The position numbers and the translations under genes were made by a program. A DNA stretch of 64,000 nucleotides from Planctomycetaceae bacterium (GTDB taxonomy: Bacteria; Planctomycetota; Planctomycetia; Pirellulales; PALSA-1355), in assembly GCA_003153375.1 (NCBI GenBank), contig PLYM01000217.1, positions 1 through 64,000 of the forward strand. Reading direction: 5' to 3'. Shown in pieces: positions 23,930 to 33,110 of the stretch (position 1 is its first letter; each line of letters starts with the position of its first letter). The notes under the pieces were generated by a model. That model made no database searches. It was not told where the DNA came from and saw nothing but the letters and a program-made list of their open reading frames with translations.

Positions 23930-24865
23930 ATGGCCCACGATCTGGACATCCACCCCGCGTCGCCGGATGAGTTGGTCGCCGCGCATCGCAACGTGTTCGA
24001 CATCTGGAGCAAGGGACTGCCGCTCGAGGAGCACCTTCGCTATCGGCTCCATTCTCCTTCGCACTGCCGGGCGAACTGGTTCGTCGGCACGATCGACGGC
24101 CAGGTCGTCGTCTCGTTGGGTTGTTATCCCCTCGGCTTTCGTCTGCGGGGCGAAACGGTCAGCGGCATCGCCATCGGTTCGGTGTACTCGCTGCGTGAGT
24201 TTCGCGGCCGAGGATTCGCGCCTCGGCTTCTGGCGGGCGTCGAAGAGCACGCCCGGCGGACGCGGACCGCGCTCGGCGTGTTGTACTCCGACATTGGCGC
24301 CGACTATTACGCCGCGCTCGGCTATCAAGCCTGCCCTTCGTTCGAAGGCTGGTGTGCCCCCTCGGATTTGCCGCGGCCGGCAACGGCGAGCCGGCTGATG
24401 CGATTTGCCCCTGCCGAGAATCTGCCGGCCATCGCGAAGCTCTATGCCGACTATCACGGCGCGATGCCACTATCCGTGGCGCGCGACGGGGACTATTGGC
24501 AGTCGATCCTCGAAAAGAACGCGACCGACGAGTTTTATGCGCTCTGCGAGCCGCAGGGTATCTGGCAGGGCTATGTGCGGATCGGTCGCAAGGGTGACGA
24601 TTGGCGAATCACCGACCTGGCCCTGGCCAACCAGTCTGACGAGCTTGGCGAGCAGCTTTATGCGGCGCTCGGCGAGCTTGCTCGCTCAAACGGCGCGGCT
24701 CGCGTGGGCGGCTGGCTGAGCGATACCGGCGCCACCCGGAAGCTCTTCACGCTCACCCCGAGGGCAACCGAGATCACGATGATCAAGCCGCTGGCGGACG
24801 TTGGGCCGCTTGACCAGAGCCTGATCGCTGGCACCAGCCGATTTTGCGAAATCGACCACGTGTAG
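23930..24865 (+). CDS. GNAT-family N-acetyltransferase-like protein
   Basis: Encodes 311 residues. The N-terminal ~145 residues carry the acetyl-CoA motif of GNATs (SVYSLREFRGRGFAPRLLAGVEEHARR, motif A with R-x-x-G-x-G/A), followed by LYSDIGADYYAALGYQ. The C-terminal half (~160-311) may be a second GNAT-like domain (LAKLYADYHGAMPL and WRITDLALANQSDELGEQLY). Cytoplasmic. It is convergent with the transglutaminase gene (14-base gap). Substrate unknown. The first domain is well supported, the second is inferred. Confidence 0.75.
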   Translation: MAHDLDIHPASPDELVAAHRNVFDIWSKGLPLEEHLRYRLHSPSHCRANWFVGTIDGQVVVSLGCYPLGFRLRGETVSGIAIGSVYSLREFRGRGFAPRLLAGVEEHARRTRTALGVLYSDIGADYYAALGYQACPSFEGWCAPSDLPRPATASRLMRFAPAENLPAIAKLYADYHGAMPLSVARDGDYWQSILEKNATDEFYALCEPQGIWQGYVRIGRKGDDWRITDLALANQSDELGEQLYAALGELARSNGAARVGGWLSDTGATRKLFTLTPRATEITMIKPLADVGPLDQSLIAGTSRFCEIDHV

Positions 24866-24879
24866 CGAGCTGCGCGGCC

Positions 24880-25806
24880 TCACCCAGGTTCGCCGTCGCC
24901 GAGCGGCACGGGACGGACGTCGACCGATACATCCATGCTGTGCTGGCCGCCGCCGATGAAGATGCCTTGGATGGGACAGATGTCGCCGTAGTCGCGGCCC
25001 CAACCGATCGTCACGTGGCCCAGCGATGGAACCAGATTGTTCGTGGGGTCGAACTCGATCCAGCCCAGCCCTGGACAATAGGCCGACAACCAGGCGTGCG
25101 AGGCATCGGCCCCCTGCATGCGCGGCTGGCCATCGGGCGGAGCGGTGACCAAATAACCGCTCATGTAACGGGCGGGCAGACCCAACAGCCGCAGGCAGCC
25201 AATCTGCAAATGGGCAAAGTCCTGGCAGACACCGCGACGAATGTCCAACACCGTGGCCAGCGGCGTACTGATGTTCGTGGCCGTCGGATCGTAGACGAAA
25301 TGCCGGTTGATGCGCGCCGTCAGGTCGAGCACCGCCACCAGCCAGGGACGTTCTGGCGGGAACGACTCGGCGGCGAATTCGGCCAATCCGGGGCAGGCCG
25401 CCACGTGCGGCGAATCGAAGAGAAACTGACGCGTGTCCAGGGCTTCGCTCGTGTTCGATGATTTGGCGAACTCGCGCACTTGCTCCCAGGGCGGTGTGGC
25501 TTCCGGAGGAATGTACTGAGCCGATAGCACGCGCACTTCGCTTTCGGCCGTCACCAGCATCTCGTGATGGGCGTCGGGAATCGAAAAGAAGTGCACCTGA
25601 TTGCCGAAGTAATCGAAGTAGTTTTCCAGCTTCGCCGGTGTCGGCTGAATGGTCAGCCGGTGCTCAAGGCACGTCTGTCGGGCCGTATTGCGCGGCGTGA
25701 GGTGGATTTCGTTCTGGCACAACGAAACCGGCTCGCCGTAGAAATAGGTGGTGGTGTGGACGACGTGATACCGCATCACGGTGCCAAGATCGAAGTTTTG
25801 CAGCAT
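24880..25806 (-). CDS. Transglutaminase-like cysteine peptidase, last gene of the ATP-grasp/alpha-E cluster
   Basis: Encodes 308 residues. The N-terminal part (MRYHVVHTTTYFYGEPVSLCQN) is the strand-rich segment found in bacterial transglutaminase-like proteins of this cluster type. The catalytic triad is in place: Cys in GVCQDFAHLQ (~191-200), His in GADASHAWLSAY and Asp in IEFDPTNN. These enzymes act as peptidases or isopeptidases rather than cross-linkers. Start could be the ATG at 25806 or at 25776 (MRYHVV...); I keep the longer. Only 21 bases separate it from the fusion gene upstream, so it is cotranscribed. No signal peptide, so cytoplasmic. Confidence 0.87.
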   Translation of the reverse strand: MLQNFDLGTVMRYHVVHTTTYFYGEPVSLCQNEIHLTPRNTARQTCLEHRLTIQPTPAKLENYFDYFGNQVHFFSIPDAHHEMLVTAESEVRVLSAQYIPPEATPPWEQVREFAKSSNTSEALDTRQFLFDSPHVAACPGLAEFAAESFPPERPWLVAVLDLTARINRHFVYDPTATNISTPLATVLDIRRGVCQDFAHLQIGCLRLLGLPARYMSGYLVTAPPDGQPRMQGADASHAWLSAYCPGLGWIEFDPTNNLVPSLGHVTIGWGRDYGDICPIQGIFIGGGQHSMDVSVDVRPVPLGDGEPG

Positions 25807-25827
25807 AGGATTTCACGGCAGGCCAGG

Positions 25828-28377
25828 CTACGCGCGATGGATCTCCGTCAACTGATGGCTCGCGCCGGAGTGAACCAGATATTTTCGCGAAATGTTGCTG
25901 GCGAGTTCGCAAAGCTGCGTCGCCAGTTGCAGCAGGCTACCTTCGAGCCGCTGACGGATACCGTTTTCGTCCACCTCGGCCAGCGCCCCCAGGTCGGACA
26001 GCCGCACGCTCGAAAGCATCGCGATCACCAGCCGCTGCTCGTCGCTCAACAGCGCTTCCGACTGGTGACGTGGTAGCCGCTCGACGTGGCTTGCCAGCGC
26101 GGCCAATTGATAGGCGATCGATCGTGGGTTCGTTTCGTCGGTGATCAACAAATCCAGCAGCGGCGCAAGCTGCAAGTTCGTGGCATATCGATTGCGATAG
26201 GTCATCGAGCTATCGGCGATCTCCAAAATCGCCTCCAGGACCGCATGTTCATTGCCGGCCGGAATGAACAGCGTCGTGCGGAGCAGCCCGATCATGTTCA
26301 TGGCTCGCTCGGTCCGCCGGCCCAAGTCCAAAAACTGCCAACCCGGCCCGCGTGTCATGTTTTCCATGGCCACGCCGCTGAACGCCGAAAGATTGAGCAC
26401 CATCTGATTGAGCATGGTCAACACGTCGGACAGCGAGACCACGCCCAGCGGATAGCCGGGATGGAAGTCGTCGTCAATTCGCTTCAGGATGCGCCAGGTG
26501 TCGAGCGAGATGCGGTCGCGCACCACCGTGGCGCCGCGCACCATCGAGGCCAGCACCGACAGCAGGCTGCCGGCCCGCTGCTGGTCGTAGAGATAGGCCA
26601 ATACTTGCAGTTCCATCGCTGAGGCGGCCGAGCCGGTCCCACTTTCTTGCGGCGCGGGCGGCGAGCCAGTCAGGGCGCGAAACAAAATATCCAGCTCGCT
26701 CGCGTCGCCCGGCGAGTTTTCGCTGATCAGTCGGGTGAAGATGCTGCGCAGCAGTCGCACCAGGTCCTCGGCCCGCTCGACGTGGCGGCCAAGCCAGAAC
26801 AGGTTGTCGGCCACGCGGCTGGGCAGATCGTGACCGCTGCGCCGCGGCGCCAGGGGCGTGCCCGGCGGCTGCAACAAGGTAACCGGTGCGACCGGCCCAT
26901 CGGCCAACACCCACACGTCCTTGCTCCCCTGCCCCACGAACATCGACTCGCCGAGGGCTTCCGGCGACGCGCTCACGTGGGCCAGGGCCCCGGGCAGCAC
27001 GCGGTACGAATCGCCCGCGGCCACCGAAAAGGTTCGCACCGCGATGTGGCCAGCCACCAGCGAGCCATCGCTCCACACCGGAGCGCTCGAGCGGACCACC
27101 AGTTCCTGAGCGACGAACTTGGCTCCCGCCGTGCGAATGCGAGCAACGAGCTGTTCCTTTTCCGTGCTGCTCAGCGAGCCGCCATGCACGCTCTTGCTGG
27201 CCGTGTCACCCAAGGCCGAGCGAATGATCAACCGATCGAGGTTTTCGAGCACGAAGGGCAGTGACTTTTCGTCGCCGCACCACCAGGTGCGAACCGAAGG
27301 AAGCTCCAGCGGTTCGGACAGCAGCCGCTGGCAAAGCGCGGGCAGGAAGGCCATCAGCGCCGGCGATTCCACCAGCCCGCTGCCCAGGGCATTGGCCAGC
27401 ACCACGTTTCCTTGCCGTGCCGCGTGGGTCAACCCGGGCACGCCCTGGCGCGACCGACCGCCCAGTTCCAGCGGATCGCAAAACTCCTGTCGCACACGGC
27501 GCATCACCACGTCGACGTTGATCAGCCCACCGAGCGTCTTGAGATAGACGCGATTGTCGCGCACGGTCAGGTCTTCACCCTCGACCAGCGTATAGCCCAA
27601 ATAGCGCGCCAGGTACGAATCCTCGAAATAGGTGGGGCTCGCCGGACCGGGGCTCAGCAGCACGGTTTGTGGGTTTTCGCGGTGCCGCAACGCGAGATCG
27701 GCCAGCGTGTCGCGCAGGGTCATGAAGAACCCGGCCAACCGCTCGACCCGGCAATGATGAAACACGTGCGGAATCATCCGCGAGATCACGATTCGGTTTT
27801 CCACCGCATAGCCGGCTCCGACCGGAGCTTCGCTGCGGTCGGCCACGACCCACCAGGCGCCCTCGGGCGAGCGCGCCAGGTGCGCGGCGTGCAAGTGCAG
27901 ATAGCGATCGCCCGGCACGCTCCAGCCGTGGCAGGGACGCAGAAAGCCTGGATGGCCGAGGATCAGCTCACTCGGCAACAGGCCCTCGCGCAGCAGGTGC
28001 TGCGGACCGTAGACATCCTGCAAGATGGCATTGAGCAGTCGCGCCCGTTGCGTCAGTCCGGCCGATAGCCGCGACCATTCGCCCGATTCCATCACCAGCG
28101 GCAGCGCGTCGAGCTCCCAACGGCGGTCGCGTCCTTGCGGATCGCTGTGTACGTTATACGTCACGCCGTTTTCGTCGATCAACCGCCGCGCTTGCTGCCA
28201 ACGACGCGTCAGCTCGAGCGGCCCCAGGCCGTCAACCAGCGAGGCGAACTCGCCCCAATGGCCGCGCAGGCGACCATCGCCGGCGAACATTTCGTCGTAC
28301 ACGGCCCCCGGCGGCTCATAGCGTGCGAAGACGCTTTTGTCCGCCAAAGGGTTCAGGGCGATATGGGCAGAATTCAT
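25828..28377 (-). CDS. Circularly permuted ATP-grasp/alpha-E (DUF403) fusion protein
   Basis: Encodes 849 residues. Residues ~1-505 form a circularly permuted ATP-grasp domain (starts GAVYDEMFAGDGRLRGHW; GVTYNVHSDPQG; ...VENRIVISRMIP; TVLLSPGPASPTYFEDSYLA). Residues ~520-849 form an alpha-E helical domain (LPSRVADNLFWLGRHVERAEDLVRLLR) homologous to the separate alpha-E gene just upstream. The ATP-grasp half looks catalytically weakened: the metal-binding EDN of the paralogue is replaced (WVVADRSEAPVGAGY), the VKP lysine segment reads LIIRSALG and the Gly-rich GGYG loop is absent. The last residues carry an extension to HRA. Probably a non-catalytic partner or a divergent ligase. Confidence 0.87.
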   Translation of the reverse strand: MNSAHIALNPLADKSVFARYEPPGAVYDEMFAGDGRLRGHWGEFASLVDGLGPLELTRRWQQARRLIDENGVTYNVHSDPQGRDRRWELDALPLVMESGEWSRLSAGLTQRARLLNAILQDVYGPQHLLREGLLPSELILGHPGFLRPCHGWSVPGDRYLHLHAAHLARSPEGAWWVVADRSEAPVGAGYAVENRIVISRMIPHVFHHCRVERLAGFFMTLRDTLADLALRHRENPQTVLLSPGPASPTYFEDSYLARYLGYTLVEGEDLTVRDNRVYLKTLGGLINVDVVMRRVRQEFCDPLELGGRSRQGVPGLTHAARQGNVVLANALGSGLVESPALMAFLPALCQRLLSEPLELPSVRTWWCGDEKSLPFVLENLDRLIIRSALGDTASKSVHGGSLSSTEKEQLVARIRTAGAKFVAQELVVRSSAPVWSDGSLVAGHIAVRTFSVAAGDSYRVLPGALAHVSASPEALGESMFVGQGSKDVWVLADGPVAPVTLLQPPGTPLAPRRSGHDLPSRVADNLFWLGRHVERAEDLVRLLRSIFTRLISENSPGDASELDILFRALTGSPPAPQESGTGSAASAMELQVLAYLYDQQRAGSLLSVLASMVRGATVVRDRISLDTWRILKRIDDDFHPGYPLGVVSLSDVLTMLNQMVLNLSAFSGVAMENMTRGPGWQFLDLGRRTERAMNMIGLLRTTLFIPAGNEHAVLEAILEIADSSMTYRNRYATNLQLAPLLDLLITDETNPRSIAYQLAALASHVERLPRHQSEALLSDEQRLVIAMLSSVRLSDLGALAEVDENGIRQRLEGSLLQLATQLCELASNISRKYLVHSGASHQLTEIHRA

Positions 28378-28519
28378 CCGATTCCTGGAGCGGGGGCAAG
28401 CAAGTCGGGACTACGCGCCCAGGGCGGATTGACCGCCGGCACGTTGATGGATGTCGGCGTTCCTTGCCGACTCGTCTCTCTCACTAAAATAATACGCCTA
28501 CTTGGGCGGCTCAACGCGA

Positions 28520-29506
28520 CTACTGTTGGCTGGCCCGCTGGGCCAATTCCAGCGGCCGGAGCGCGAAGAAGGTCTCGTAAATTGCCTCGCCCACTTTGTT
28601 CAGTTGAATCTGGAAGGCGTCAATGAATTCGTGGAGCCCCTGGTCAATGATCTCACTAACCTGCGTGTAATCGAGCTCCGATCGCAAGCGGCCCAGCCGC
28701 TTTTCGGCCAGCGTGCGAAATCGCCCGCGCTCGCCGCCAGTAATCGCCAGCAACGACTCTTCGCTCTTGATCAGGCAGAAGTGGATCGCACGGGGAAACT
28801 CGCTGTCCAGAATCAGGAAATCGGCAACGTCCGTCGGTCGAATCCGCCCAAACCGCTTGCGATACATTTCCAAGGCGCTAGCCGACTCCAACAAGGCCGA
28901 CCATTGCACCGTATCCACGGGCGTGCCCACCTCCGCGATCGACGGGAGCAACACGTAATACTTGACATCCAAGATGCGCGAGGTCTTGTCGGCTCGTTCC
29001 AGCAACCGTCCCAAGCGGGCAAAGTGCCAGGCCTCGCCGTGCGACATCGTGGCCATCGTGATGCCTTCCAATAGGTGGCTGGCCAGCTTGACCTGCTTGA
29101 AGAACTCGTACGATGAGTCGAGCATCGTGCCCGACCCCTTGGCCGACAGCACCATGAGATAGAACTTATTGAGCTCCTCCCACATCGACGACGAAATCAT
29201 CTCCCGCACGGTGCGGGCGTTTTCGCGCGCTAATCGCAGGCAGGTGAGGATCGAGTTCGGGTTGCGGTCGTCGAACGTCAGAAAGGCGATCGCCTTGTGC
29301 TGGTCCGGCTCGCCGTACAACTCGCGAAACAGGTCGTAGTCGCCGGTGGTGATGACCAGCGGGGCCCATTGTTCGGCCGCATGCACGTCAGTATGGCCCT
29401 CGTCCATGGCCAGGTGCATGTTGACGTCGATGAAACGCGCGACGTTCTCAGCGCGTTCGATATAACGGCTCATCCAAAAGATCGAATCCGCCACCCGGCT
29501 CAGCAT
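28520..29506 (-). CDS. Alpha-E domain (DUF403) protein
   Basis: Encodes 328 residues, all helical, matching the alpha-E family: starts MLSRVADSIFWMSRYIERAEN, with ARENARTVREMISSSMWEELN in the middle and conserved DFLILDSEFPRAIHFCL near residue 235. The ATG at 29506 gives the standard family start; a TTG at 29524 would overlap the TGA of the ATP-grasp gene (TTGA), so an 18-base longer form is possible. The alpha-E domain has no known catalytic activity but is always linked to the ATP-grasp and transglutaminase genes here. Function inferred as a scaffold or substrate carrier. Confidence 0.88.
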   Translation of the reverse strand: MLSRVADSIFWMSRYIERAENVARFIDVNMHLAMDEGHTDVHAAEQWAPLVITTGDYDLFRELYGEPDQHKAIAFLTFDDRNPNSILTCLRLARENARTVREMISSSMWEELNKFYLMVLSAKGSGTMLDSSYEFFKQVKLASHLLEGITMATMSHGEAWHFARLGRLLERADKTSRILDVKYYVLLPSIAEVGTPVDTVQWSALLESASALEMYRKRFGRIRPTDVADFLILDSEFPRAIHFCLIKSEESLLAITGGERGRFRTLAEKRLGRLRSELDYTQVSEIIDQGLHEFIDAFQIQLNKVGEAIYETFFALRPLELAQRASQQ

Positions 29507-29520
29507 GTTCGACACCGTTT

Positions 29521-30966
29521 TCAATGCGATGCGCCGTTGCGAACGACCCAGGTGTCTTTGCTGCCGCCGCCTTGCGAGGAGTTGACCACCAACGAGCCGG
29601 CCTGCAAGGCCACGCGCGTCAGTCCGCCTGGCAGGACATAGATATCCTGGCCATAGAGGATGTAGGGACGTAAGTCGACATGCCGGCCCTCGAGCTGGTC
29701 TTGCACCACGGTTGGCACGCGCGACAGCGACAACATCGGTTGCGCCACGTAGTTCCGCGGATTGGCGCGAATCCGGTCGCGGCACTCCTGGTGTTCGGCG
29801 CTCGAACTTTTGGGGCCGAGCATGATCCCATATCCGCCCGACTCGTTCGTCGGCTTAACCACCAGCTTGTCGACATTGACCAACACGTGCTCGCATTGCG
29901 CCTCGTCGCCACAGACGAAGGTGGGCACATTCGACAACAGCGTATCCTCGCCCAGATAGTACTTGATCATCTGCGGCACGTACGCATAGACGGCTTTGTC
30001 GTCGGCGATACCGGTGCCTGGCGCATTGGCCAGGGCCACGCGGCCCGCGCGATACACGTCGATCAGGCCCGGCACGCCCAGGGTCGAGTCGGAGCGGAAG
30101 GTCTTCGGATCGAGAAAGTCGTCGTCGATCCGCCGATAGATCACATCAACCCGCTCGAAACCGTGCGTGGTCCGCATGAACACGTAACCGTCGTTGACCA
30201 CCAGGTCGGAGCCCTGCACCAGCTCGATACCCATCTGTTGGGCCAGGAAGCAGTGCTCGAAATAAGCCGAATTGTAGATGCCGGGCGTCAGCAGCACGAC
30301 GTTCGGATCGTCGACCCCCGGGGGAGCGATGTGTTGGAGTGTTTGCAGGAGCTGCTCGGGGTAGTCCTCGACCGGCGAGATCGACAACCCGCCGAAGACC
30401 TGCGGAAAAGTCCTCTTCATGACTTCGCGGTTTTCCAGCACATAGGAGACACCCGAAGGACAACGCAGGTTGTCTTCGAGCACATAAAACTCACCATCGG
30501 CGTCGCGCACCAGGTCGGTGCCCGTGATGTGGCACCAAATGCCGTGCGGCGGACGCAGGCCGGCGCACTTTTCCAGCAGGCACTTGCCGGACGAAATCAG
30601 CCATTCGGGCACGACACCATCGCGAATGATTTGCCGCTTGTTGTAGACGTCGGCGATAAAGGAGTTGAGCGCGCGGATGCGTTGCTTGAGCCCGCGCTCA
30701 ATGCGGTCCCATTCGCTGGCCTCAAGAATGCGTGGGACGATGTCGAACGGCCAGACTTTTTCGGTGCCGGCCTCGTGACCATAGACGTTGAACGTGATGC
30801 CCATGTTCAACAAGGCCAGGTCGGCCGCTTTCTGACGGCGCTGCAATTCGCCGTCGGACAGGGCCGCCAGATTTCGCGCGAGCAGTTGGGCCCGCGGCCG
30901 CGGCTGGCCGTCCTGTTCGAACATTTCGTCGTAAAAACCGCCGGTTTGATAAGCATTGAATTTCAT
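29521..30966 (-). CDS. Circularly permuted type 2 ATP-grasp ligase
   Basis: Encodes 481 residues from the ATG at 30966 ([20 protein letters not shown]). Conserved family motifs are complete: [22 protein letters not shown] (metal-binding EDN), [49 protein letters not shown] (ATP phosphate-binding lysine and Gly loop) and [23 protein letters not shown]-grasp amide ligases form peptide or amide bonds by acyl-phosphate intermediates. It is the first gene of the four-gene cluster, overlapping or abutting the alpha-E gene. Substrate unknown; family predicted to tag or make small peptides. Probably active. Confidence 0.9.
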   Translation of the reverse strand: MKFNAYQTGGFYDEMFEQDGQPRPRAQLLARNLAALSDGELQRRQKAADLALLNMGITFNVYGHEAGTEKVWPFDIVPRILEASEWDRIERGLKQRIRALNSFIADVYNKRQIIRDGVVPEWLISSGKCLLEKCAGLRPPHGIWCHITGTDLVRDADGEFYVLEDNLRCPSGVSYVLENREVMKRTFPQVFGGLSISPVEDYPEQLLQTLQHIAPPGVDDPNVVLLTPGIYNSAYFEHCFLAQQMGIELVQGSDLVVNDGYVFMRTTHGFERVDVIYRRIDDDFLDPKTFRSDSTLGVPGLIDVYRAGRVALANAPGTGIADDKAVYAYVPQMIKYYLGEDTLLSNVPTFVCGDEAQCEHVLVNVDKLVVKPTNESGGYGIMLGPKSSSAEHQECRDRIRANPRNYVAQPMLSLSRVPTVVQDQLEGRHVDLRPYILYGQDIYVLPGGLTRVALQAGSLVVNSSQGGGSKDTWVVRNGASH

Positions 30967-31248
30967 GGTTCGTACCGGTGGGTTGGTTGGCGCAAGCACC
31001 ATCCGGCCGGGGCTTGCCTAGCAATAGAGCAAACCCGGTCGAACATTTAAGCAATTTGAGCAGAATCGGCCGCTTTTTGTATCCGCCCCACTAGGAAGCA
31101 AAGCGTATGCCCAATCCACGGCATCGAGCATTCGACACCACGAGGCTCGCGTCCTGAGAAGAAATCGGTTTCACCGGCGGGGCTAGCGCCCGACGCCCGA
31201 GAAGAACCAAGTCGCGCGGCACGCAGCCGTGCGGCGAGGAGCGGACTG

Positions 31249-31617
31249 CTAGGCCATGGCTCGACGACGGCCGAACAGCAGAAAGTAGACCAGCGCCCCG
31301 ACCGCCAATGCCACGGCCGACGGCTCCGGCACCAGGCTCATGCTTTCGGTGTCCTCGCCCTGATGGTTGACGGCCGACGTAGAGGGCAGCACCTTGTTCT
31401 CGGCCACGGACGCCGCGATTGCCGCGTGGAGGTCGTGAGGATCCGAGTAGTTCGATGGCTTGGCCAACTGCGCGTCGCTGATACCCGCGCCACCACTTTC
31501 CATGACGGGCGAGACATCAACAGTCGAACGACCACCCAGCAGATCGTCGAGATCGTCTGCCTTGCCAACCACGGCAAGCAGCAGCGAGATGCAAATTACC
31601 GCACCCAACGTTTTCAT
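31249..31617 (-). CDS. Small secreted PEP-CTERM-sorted protein
   Basis: Encodes 122 residues from the ATG at 31617. A signal peptide (~1-21, MKTLGAVICISLLLAVVGKA) is followed by a short acidic and Ser-rich body (DDLDDLLGGRSTVDVSP). The C-terminus is a classical PEP-CTERM signal: VPEPSAVALAVGALVYFLLFGRRR, with the PEP motif, a hydrophobic helix and a basic tail. Such signals direct exosortase-dependent sorting to the cell surface or exopolysaccharide. No exosortase (EpsH-like) gene is in this window. Function unknown. A promoter is readable upstream at 31718-31746. Confidence 0.8.
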   Translation of the reverse strand: MKTLGAVICISLLLAVVGKADDLDDLLGGRSTVDVSPVMESGGAGISDAQLAKPSNYSDPHDLHAAIAASVAENKVLPSTSAVNHQGEDTESMSLVPEPSAVALAVGALVYFLLFGRRRAMA

Positions 31618-31944
31618 AGGGATCGATCGCAATCATCCGACGGCGACTTGAGCACCGCCCGCCAAGAACCTTGCCTCCAATAACCGGCACTCCAGTGCAA
31701 GTTAAGGGGCAGCGATTATTATGACAACGGACGGGAGGATTGGCAAGGAAAAAGAATCGAATTCTGGTTTTTCTGCCGCGATCGACCGGACGAACGGCAA
31801 TCCTTTTTCGACAAGTCAAAAGGCGCCCTGCGGTTCCAAACTCGCGCGTGGTCTCCGTCCGCGATGCAAGTCGGCGACATTTTTCGGACGAGCCGCCGGG
31901 AGCCGCTGCGATCGACGAGAAGAGCGAAATCCCGAGCCTGGCCG
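31618..31944. other. Intergenic region carrying the PEP-CTERM gene promoter
   Basis: About 327 bases without a supported gene. It is the 5' region of the minus-strand PEP-CTERM gene and the 3' region of the deacetylase gene. The best signal is the promoter at 31718-31746. No terminator-like hairpin with a T-run was seen after the deacetylase stop. Confidence 0.5.
31718..31746 (-). promoter_or_regulatory. Sigma70-type promoter for the PEP-CTERM gene
   Basis: On the minus strand TTGCCA (31746-31741) and CATAAT (31723-31718) with exactly 17 bases between. Predicted start near 31711 leaves a leader of about 95 bases before the ATG at 31617. Confidence 0.5.
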
Positions 31945-32949
31945 CTATTTCTGGGCCGCCGCCGGTTTCGGCAGCGTGTCGCCGAACCGTTCTTCCCAGC
32001 GCTTCATGATCTCTTTCCAGTTCGTGAACTGGATGCCTTCGCGCTCGAAGAACGCTAGCATCGCCGGGTCGGCGAACATCTGCGATTCCCAAGTCCGCTG
32101 CTGCCAACTGCCGGTGATCGCCTTCAGCGTGTCGGTCATCACCGAGGGATGGAAGATGATCTCGTTGAGGCCTGGTTGCAGCGAACGGACCAGCACCATG
32201 AACTTCTCTTTCTTGTCCTCATAGTTCTTGCCGTCCGGCGCCGCGTTAAAGTCATCGAGCTTGGGCAGCTTATAGGCCGCCATCACTTTTTTCGACTCCT
32301 CGGTGATCGGATAGCCCTGCTTCTTGAACTTCTCGGTCACCGCCGGGGTGTCTTCAACGACCATCGCCGGAATGCGATATTCCTGGGCGACCTTCAAATA
32401 GGCCTTGGTGAATTCGATCCGCGCATAGAGCGTGCCCATGTGCGTGTCGATGTGGCCGGGGCGCGTGCCCTTGGCGAGTGCCCGATCGACCTGAGCGCGA
32501 ATTTCCGTCTCGATATCCTCGGGCTTGCCCTTGGTGGCCGTTTCGAGCACGTTGCGGTAAAGGAATCCTTCGCTATCGCACATGCTGGGCACTTTCAACT
32601 TGCCAGCCACAGGTCCCCAGCGATACCACTTCCACTCGCTGTTCATCGCCAGGTGCAGGCCCAGATCGTACTCGGGATGTTCCTTGTACCAATCGGCCAT
32701 CTCGTTGTACCAAGGGCAGGGAACCATCAGCGCGGCCGACTGAATCTGGCCGGCGGTCAAATAGGCTTTGCCGGCCAGGTTGGCTTCATAGCACATGCCG
32801 ATGTCGTCGGCGTGCAGCATCAGGACTTTCTTGCCGGCCGGATAACCGAGTTTCTCGCCCCAGGTCTCGCCATGGGCCAGGCCAGCCACAAGAACCACGC
32901 CGGCAAACAACGCGACGACGCGCACGACACCGAAACATCGAATGAGCAT
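31945..32949 (-). CDS. ChbG/HpnK (YdjC-like) carbohydrate deacetylase, secreted
   Basis: Encodes 334 residues. Signal peptide ~1-27 (ALFAGVVLVAGLAHG). The YdjC/ChbG fold follows with metal-binding signatures: LHADDIGMCYEA (Asp-Asp), DLGLHLAMNSEW (His) and RPGHIDTHMGTLY (His-x3-His). ChbG-type enzymes remove the N-acetyl group from chitooligosaccharides or the acetyl groups of hopanoid or peptidoglycan sugars; the exact substrate is unknown here. The extracytoplasmic location and the neighbouring sialidase-like gene (161 bases upstream on the same strand) suggest polysaccharide processing. Confidence 0.85.
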   Translation of the reverse strand: MLIRCFGVVRVVALFAGVVLVAGLAHGETWGEKLGYPAGKKVLMLHADDIGMCYEANLAGKAYLTAGQIQSAALMVPCPWYNEMADWYKEHPEYDLGLHLAMNSEWKWYRWGPVAGKLKVPSMCDSEGFLYRNVLETATKGKPEDIETEIRAQVDRALAKGTRPGHIDTHMGTLYARIEFTKAYLKVAQEYRIPAMVVEDTPAVTEKFKKQGYPITEESKKVMAAYKLPKLDDFNAAPDGKNYEDKKEKFMVLVRSLQPGLNEIIFHPSVMTDTLKAITGSWQQRTWESQMFADPAMLAFFEREGIQFTNWKEIMKRWEERFGDTLPKPAAAQK

Positions 32950-33110
32950 GATGATGACAATCCTCAGGTGAGATACGAGATGGTTGGTCCGCAGGGGCTG
33001 CTAGGTTTCTGGTCGCTATGATTCTGGATTCGCCCGATTGCCCAGTCAAGCAGACGCACGGGCGTTTCGGCCGAAAGCCCGGCCGGCCGCCTGCTCTGGA
33101 AAATGGCCGG

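Noticed and set aside
31740..32107. Short frames in the PEP-CTERM upstream region
   Set aside because: They overlap the deacetylase 3' end or the promoter, have no ribosome-binding site and no recognisable sequence.
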